DNA from: Rhizobium sp. L43
GTDB taxonomy: Bacteria > Pseudomonadota > Alphaproteobacteria > Rhizobiales > Rhizobiaceae
NCBI RefSeq assembly: GCF_002531725.1
Contig: NZ_NWSQ01000005.1
Span: 1 to 64,000, forward strand
DNA length: 64,000 nt
Direction of reading: 5' to 3'
Part shown: positions 60,053 to 64,000 of the stretch, one piece after another
Layout of the letters: each line of letters starts with the position of its first letter
Position numbering within the stretch: the first letter of the stretch is position 1
The notes under the pieces: generated by a model
Databases searched by the model: none
Told to the model about the DNA's origin: nothing
What the model saw: the letters and a program-made list of their open reading frames with translations, nothing else
Made by a program: the position numbers and the translations under genes

Positions 60053-60909
60053 CAGTGCGCTTCCATATCGGCGATGATCAGCCCGCGCAGCGCCGCGTCG
60101 ACGACCGGACGCCGGCCGAACCATTTCTCGAAGCCCGGCACGGCCTGGTGCAGAAGCATGCCGAGACCATCGACGATGGGAAATCCCTGCGCTTCCGCCT
60201 GCGCCAGGATCGGCGTCTTCAGCGGGATATAGACGATATCGGTGACGACGGCATCGGCTGCAAGCGGCGTGAAATCGAGGTGCGGTGCGGCCTCGCCGTC
60301 CATGCCGAGCGAGGTCGTGTTGATGAAGAGACCGGCGCCTTTCATGACTTCGGCAAGTGCGCCGGCCGGGTGGGCCCGAACTTTCGGGCCAAAGCGATCC
60401 GCCAGTTCACGCGCCCGTTCGACGGTGCGGTTGACGACGTGGATCTCCCTGAAACCGCGATCGCGGACCGCCTGGATAATCGCCCGGCTGGCACCGCCGG
60501 CGCCAAAGACGACCGCCGTATCATGCCGGTCCCAGCCCGGATGGCGTTCGTCGAGATTGGCAATGAAACCGCGACCGTCGGTATTCGTCGCATGCAGGAG
60601 GCCATCTTCGAGCCAGAGCGTGTTCGAAGCGCCGAGTTCACGCGACAACGCGTCCGGCTTATCGGCGAGCCTGAAAGCCAGTTCCTTGTGGGGAATGGTG
60701 ACATTACCGCCGACGAAGCCGGAGCTGCCATCTTTCAGCGCGGCAATGAAATCGGCAAAGGCCTCGGGCGCCACTTCATGGGCGCGGTAGCTGCCTGGCA
60801 GGCTGAGCGTTTTCAGCCAATATCCATGAATCAACGGCGAGCGCGAATGCTTGATCGGAAAGCCCGTGACAAACGCTTCCGGTCCGAATGTTTCACGTGA
60901 ATCACCCAT
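60052..60909 (-). CDS. aroE: Shikimate dehydrogenase
   Basis: A 285-residue NADP-dependent enzyme of the shikimate pathway. The N-terminal [17 protein letters not shown] binds shikimate, with the catalytic Lys in NVTIPHKE. The Rossmann motif is GAGGASRAI. The start overlaps the maf stop by eight bases. A parS-like palindrome is embedded in its first codons. Confidence 0.96.
   Translation of the reverse strand: MGDSRETFGPEAFVTGFPIKHSRSPLIHGYWLKTLSLPGSYRAHEVAPEAFADFIAALKDGSSGFVGGNVTIPHKELAFRLADKPDALSRELGASNTLWLEDGLLHATNTDGRGFIANLDERHPGWDRHDTAVVFGAGGASRAIIQAVRDRGFREIHVVNRTVERARELADRFGPKVRAHPAGALAEVMKGAGLFINTTSLGMDGEAAPHLDFTPLAADAVVTDIVYIPLKTPILAQAEAQGFPIVDGLGMLLHQAVPGFEKWFGRRPVVDAALRGLIIADMEAH
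60889..60904. promoter_or_regulatory. Putative parS centromere site
   Basis: TGTTTCACGTGAATCA matches the widespread bacterial parS sequence TGTTTCACGTGAAACA in 15 of 16 positions, with the central CACGTG intact. It lies in the aroE/maf junction, about 1.5 kb from the predicted origin, where ParB-binding sites cluster in most bacteria. The parAB genes are not in the window. Confidence 0.6.
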
Positions 60910-61501
60910 CGATCGCTCCGAGATCTCGCAATTTTTTTAACAGCGGCAGCATCGGCAAGCCGAGAATGGTGAAATAATCACCCTCGATTTTCTCGAAAAG
61001 CTGAATGCCCTCCCCCTCCAACTGATAGGCGCCGACGCTGGAAAGCGCCCTGTCGCCGACGCGCGCCAGGTGCCTGGCGATGAAATCCGCCGCCAACGGC
61101 CGCATCGTCAGTTCCGCATGGGCGAGATGCTGCCACAGAACCACGCCGTTGCTGACGATCGCGACGGCGCTGTTCAAGCGGTGGGTCGTTCCCGAAAGGG
61201 CTTGAAGGTGATTCGCCGCATCGACCATGTCTTTCGGCTTATGGAAGACACGGTCGCCAAGCGACATCGTCTGATCAGAACCGATAACCAGGCCGTCCGG
61301 AAAACGGCTGCTGACATCCTCGGCCTTGGCCTTGGCCAGGACGAGGGCGACGGCATCCGGCGTTGCGCCGGCGTTTTCCAGCGGAGCTTCGACCGCTCTT
61401 TCATCGATGTTGGCGGCATGCGCCTCGAAGGATAGACCGGCATTTTCCATCAGCATCCGCCGAAAGGGGCTCGATGATGCAAGGATGAGTTTGGGTATCA
61501 T
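60902..61501 (-). CDS. maf: Maf-family nucleoside triphosphate pyrophosphatase
   Basis: A 199-residue Maf protein. The N-terminal [18 protein letters not shown] and the acidic [11 protein letters not shown] form the active site. Maf proteins hydrolyse non-canonical nucleotides; the subfamily could be the 7-methyl-GTP type. It is 32 bases downstream of ppsR and overlaps aroE. Confidence 0.94.
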   Translation of the reverse strand: MIPKLILASSSPFRRMLMENAGLSFEAHAANIDERAVEAPLENAGATPDAVALVLAKAKAEDVSSRFPDGLVIGSDQTMSLGDRVFHKPKDMVDAANHLQALSGTTHRLNSAVAIVSNGVVLWQHLAHAELTMRPLAADFIARHLARVGDRALSSVGAYQLEGEGIQLFEKIEGDYFTILGLPMLPLLKKLRDLGAIDG

Positions 61502-61533
61502 GGCTTCCTCGGGGTGCCGGCTTCGGTCAGCGC

Positions 61534-62355
61534 TTAGCGCAGCTTCGGGCGCAGGGCAACGATTGCCGCGGCGGTTTCCTCGATTGAACGGCGCGTCACG
61601 TCGATCAGCGGCCAGTTGTGGCGGGCGCAGAGCGAGCGGGCATATTTCAGCTCCTCGGAGATCGCGGCGCGGTCGGTATAGTGTTCGCGATCAAAACCCT
61701 GCGTCGCCCCAAGCACACGGTTTTCCCGCACCTGGGAAATGCGGTCGGTGGTGGCGATCAGGCAGACGATCAACGGTTTGCTGGCGATGAACAGGCTCTC
61801 CGGCAACGGCACGCCATAGACAATCGGAATGTTTGCCGTCTTGATGCCGCGGTTGGCGAGGTAGATGCTGGTCGGTGTTTTCGACGTGCGGCTGATGCCG
61901 ATAATGACGACATCGGCATCGTTGTAGTCGTCCGGCATCTGACCGTCGTCGTGGTCCATGGTGAAATTCAGCGCTTCGATCCGCGCGAAGTAGCCGGCAT
62001 TCATCACATGCTGGGCGCCGACCCGGCGGCGCGACGGGGCGCCGAGATAGATCTGGAAGGCATTCATGACCGGCTCCAGCACGTTCACCGAGGCGACACC
62101 CATTTCGACGCAGCGCTCATCGATCAGGCTTGCAAGCTCGCGGTCGACGATCGTGTAGAGCACGATGCCCGGCGCATCGTCGATCGCCTGCAGAACCGGC
62201 AGCAGCTGTTTGCGGTTGCGGATCAGCGGATAGACGTGTTCGATCGGCTGAGCCGATCGGAACTGCGCCGATGCAGCGCGGCCGGCGGAGATCAGAGTCT
62301 CTCCCGTTGAGTCAGAAATCAGATGCAGATGAAAGAAGTTCGTTCTGTTCTCCAC
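61534..62355 (-). CDS. ppsR: Pyruvate, phosphate dikinase regulatory protein (kinase/pyrophosphorylase)
   Basis: A 273-residue DUF299 protein, a bifunctional kinase and phosphotransferase that switches pyruvate phosphate dikinase or PEP synthase off and on. The P-loop-like motif is [11 protein letters not shown] near residue 155; the N-terminal [14 protein letters not shown] is the family signature. The start is GTG at 62355. First gene of the leftward ppsR-maf-aroE-coaE-dnaQ run beside the origin. Confidence 0.94.
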   Translation of the reverse strand: MENRTNFFHLHLISDSTGETLISAGRAASAQFRSAQPIEHVYPLIRNRKQLLPVLQAIDDAPGIVLYTIVDRELASLIDERCVEMGVASVNVLEPVMNAFQIYLGAPSRRRVGAQHVMNAGYFARIEALNFTMDHDDGQMPDDYNDADVVIIGISRTSKTPTSIYLANRGIKTANIPIVYGVPLPESLFIASKPLIVCLIATTDRISQVRENRVLGATQGFDREHYTDRAAISEELKYARSLCARHNWPLIDVTRRSIEETAAAIVALRPKLR

Positions 62356-62755
62356 GCTATTTTCCGCTGCCTGTTGAAAAGACTTGATGAAACAGAGCTA
62401 CGGTGCCGAGGCGGCCTCCGGCAAGGGAAAACATGCCTCCTTATCCACATTTCGGATTTTGCGGATCGGTTTCGGTCGGCCCTGTGGACGATGGGGAAGA
62501 GATCGATTTCTTGAAAACTGGTCCACAGCCTATCCACAGCTACGAAAAAAATGACCGATCCGGAAGAACTTGGAATCATTTTCAGATTCGGCTTTTCCCC
62601 GAACGTCGGAAAAAACGGCGAAATCCTTCCAATGTTTTTTGCCGGTGCGCGACAAATGGCATCGGCGGTGGATGGATTTTAATCCTTGATAGACACCGAC
62701 TCTAAGAAATAGAAACCTTTTAAAATATCTTTGATTTTTTATAGGGAAGAAGCGC
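62356..62755. other. Putative chromosomal replication origin (oriC)
   Basis: A 400-base non-coding region between ppsR and hemE, the position of oriC in Caulobacter and S. meliloti. It holds one perfect DnaA box TTATCCACA (62441-62449), a one-mismatch box CTATCCACA (62530-62538), and weaker boxes at 62519-62527 and, on the minus strand, 62483-62491. An A/T-rich block (62718-62744) next to hemE could be the unwinding element. Two GANTC methylation sites occur at 62573 and 62585. Confidence 0.75.
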
Positions 62756-63802
62756 TTGAGCGAGACGCGCCGAAAGATCATGAGGGTTCTGGATGGCGAA
62801 AGCCTCTCGCCTCCTCCTCTCTGGCTGATGAGACAGGCGGGACGTTATCTCCCGGAATATCGAGAGACGCGAGCTAAGGCCGGAAGTTTCCTCGATCTCT
62901 GCTATTCGCCCGATCATGCCGTCGAAGTGACATTGCAGCCGATCCGCCGCTATGGCTTCGATGCCGCCATTCTGTTTTCCGATATCCTGGTCATCCCCGA
63001 CGCGATGAAACGGAATGTCCGGTTTACCGAGGGCCATGGCCCGGAGATGGATCCGATCGATGAAGCCGGTATCGGCAGATTGAATGGCGAAGAGGTTGTC
63101 GATTATCTCAGGCCGGTTCTGGAGACGGTGCGGCGGCTGCGTGAGGAATTGCCTGATGAGACGACGCTGCTCGGCTTCTGCGGCGCACCCTGGACGGTTG
63201 CGACCTATATGATCGCCGGTCACGGCACGCCGGATCAGGCGCCTGCCCGCCTCTTCGCCTACAGGTATCCCCGCGCTTTCGAACATCTCCTGATGCTGCT
63301 GGCCAACGTCTCGGCCGATTATCTCGTCGCTCAGATCGATGCCGGCGCCGATGCCGTGCAGATTTTCGATTCCTGGGCCGGCGTTCTCGGTGAGAAGGAG
63401 TTCGAGTCTTTCGCGATCCGGCCGGTTGCGCGGATAATCGCTTCGGTCAAATCGCGGCGGCCGCAGGCGCGCATCATTGCCTTTGCCAAGGGTGCGGGCT
63501 ACCAGCTGAAGACCTATCGTCAGAAGACCGGCGCGGATGCGATCGGCCTCGACTGGTCGGTGCCGCTGGCCTTTGCCGTCGAACTGCAGAAAGACGGGCC
63601 GGTTCAAGGCAACCTCGATCCGATGCGGGTCGTTGCCGGCGGCCGGGCGCTGGAAGAGGGTATCGACGATATTCTGCAGCATCTCGGCAATGGGCCGCTG
63701 ATCTTCAATCTCGGTCATGGCATCACGCCGCAGGCCGACCCCGAGCATGTGCGGCTGCTGGTCGATCGCGTGCGGGGTGGGCAGATGCGGGGGGACGCGT
63801 GA
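62756..63802 (+). CDS. hemE: Uroporphyrinogen decarboxylase
   Basis: A 348-residue heme-synthesis enzyme that decarboxylates uroporphyrinogen III to coproporphyrinogen III. The signatures [18 protein letters not shown] (N-terminal Arg) and [13 protein letters not shown] are intact. The start is TTG at 62756 with AGGGAAG upstream; the first ATG lies eight codons inside. It borders the predicted origin and is followed by hemJ. Confidence 0.97.
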   Translation: MSETRRKIMRVLDGESLSPPPLWLMRQAGRYLPEYRETRAKAGSFLDLCYSPDHAVEVTLQPIRRYGFDAAILFSDILVIPDAMKRNVRFTEGHGPEMDPIDEAGIGRLNGEEVVDYLRPVLETVRRLREELPDETTLLGFCGAPWTVATYMIAGHGTPDQAPARLFAYRYPRAFEHLLMLLANVSADYLVAQIDAGADAVQIFDSWAGVLGEKEFESFAIRPVARIIASVKSRRPQARIIAFAKGAGYQLKTYRQKTGADAIGLDWSVPLAFAVELQKDGPVQGNLDPMRVVAGGRALEEGIDDILQHLGNGPLIFNLGHGITPQADPEHVRLLVDRVRGGQMRGDA

Positions 63803-63804
63803 CG

Positions 63805-64000
63805 ATGGAAAGGCAGACGGACCGGAGACCTGGCGCCTACGCCCGGCGCCGAGCCCATTTTGCGTTGGCCTTCTTCGCGCTGATGGCGGTCGGGCTTTTC
63901 GCCTGGAACCCCGACAATCTCTATCTCTGGATCAAGGCGCTGCATATCATTGCGGTCATCTCCTGGATGGCCGGCCTGTTTTATATGCCGCGGCTGTTCA
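63805..64000 (+). CDS. hemJ: Protoporphyrinogen oxidase HemJ (partial, 3' end beyond the window)
   Basis: Only the first 65 residues are present. After a basic N-terminus comes a hydrophobic segment (FALAFFALMAVGLFAW). WIKALHIIAVISWMAGLFYMPRLF follows, the HemJ signature with the heme-ligand His. HemJ oxidises protoporphyrinogen IX, downstream of HemE. It begins two bases after the hemE stop. Frame and identity are clear although truncated by the window edge. Confidence 0.9.
   Translation, partial: MERQTDRRPGAYARRRAHFALAFFALMAVGLFAWNPDNLYLWIKALHIIAVISWMAGLFYMPRLF

Overview
This is a 64 kb stretch of chromosome from an alphaproteobacterium of the Rhizobium etli / R. leguminosarum type. The call rests on high GC content, the ActS-ActR and ChvG-ChvI two-component pairs, a DivL-like tyrosine pseudo-kinase, a truncated HPr kinase next to EIIA and HPr, mosaic palindromes of the RIME kind, and a replication-origin-like region beside hemE with dnaA not adjacent. 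Coding density is high. I see no insertion sequence, prophage, CRISPR array, tRNA or complete rRNA gene. Species was not determined by any database search.

Layout. 1-0.1 kb: a strong leftward promoter that looks like an rRNA-operon promoter running off the window. 0.3-5.8 kb: ornithine cyclodeaminase family, hrpB, actS, actR. 5.8-11.9 kb: mmcB, an L,D-transpeptidase lipoprotein, glcB, a cytochrome P450 and a DUF1402 protein. 12-14 kb: hslVU on the minus strand. 14.2-19.6 kb: a histidine operon (hisB, hisH, hisA, hisF, hisE) with three non-histidine genes inside it and coaA at its end. 19.6-20.7 kb: alkB and arfB. 20.9-26.7 kb: pckA divergent from chvI-chvG-hprK-EIIA-HPr. 27-28.4 kb: ahcY with a putative operator. 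28.6-33.4 kb: divL, a TsaE-AmgK-like fusion and a murU-like gene. 33.4-40.6 kb: addB, addA, trxA. 40.6-45.8 kb (minus): trpF, trpB, trpA, accD, folC. 46-52 kb: a YgjP-like metallopeptidase, DUF2852, phaZ, an FAH-family enzyme, a glutathionyl-hydroquinone reductase, DUF2218 and a nitroreductase. 52-57.4 kb (minus): gyrB, then the four-gene run Tim44-like, mltA, Smr, XRE regulator. 57.5-62.4 kb: fxsA, secB, then ppsR, maf, aroE, coaE, dnaQ (minus). 62.4-62.75 kb: putative oriC. 62.8-64 kb: hemE and the start of hemJ.

How it fits together. The right end is an origin neighbourhood: DnaA boxes, an AT-rich stretch, GANTC sites and, about 1.5 kb away, a 15/16 match to the bacterial parS site inside the aroE/maf junction. 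The centre joins envelope stress sensing (ChvGI), carbon and nitrogen phosphotransfer signalling (HPrK, EIIA, HPr) and gluconeogenesis (PckA). Next to it lie a cell-cycle pseudo-kinase (DivL) and a predicted muropeptide-sugar recycling pair (AmgK-like and MurU-like), with the kinase fused to the tRNA-modification ATPase TsaE.

I did not find an unmistakable undescribed system. The best leads are the TsaE-AmgK/MurU arrangement, the origin/parS cluster, the palindromic operator candidates upstream of ahcY, phaZ and pckA, and the conserved-looking orphan proteins embedded in the his operon.
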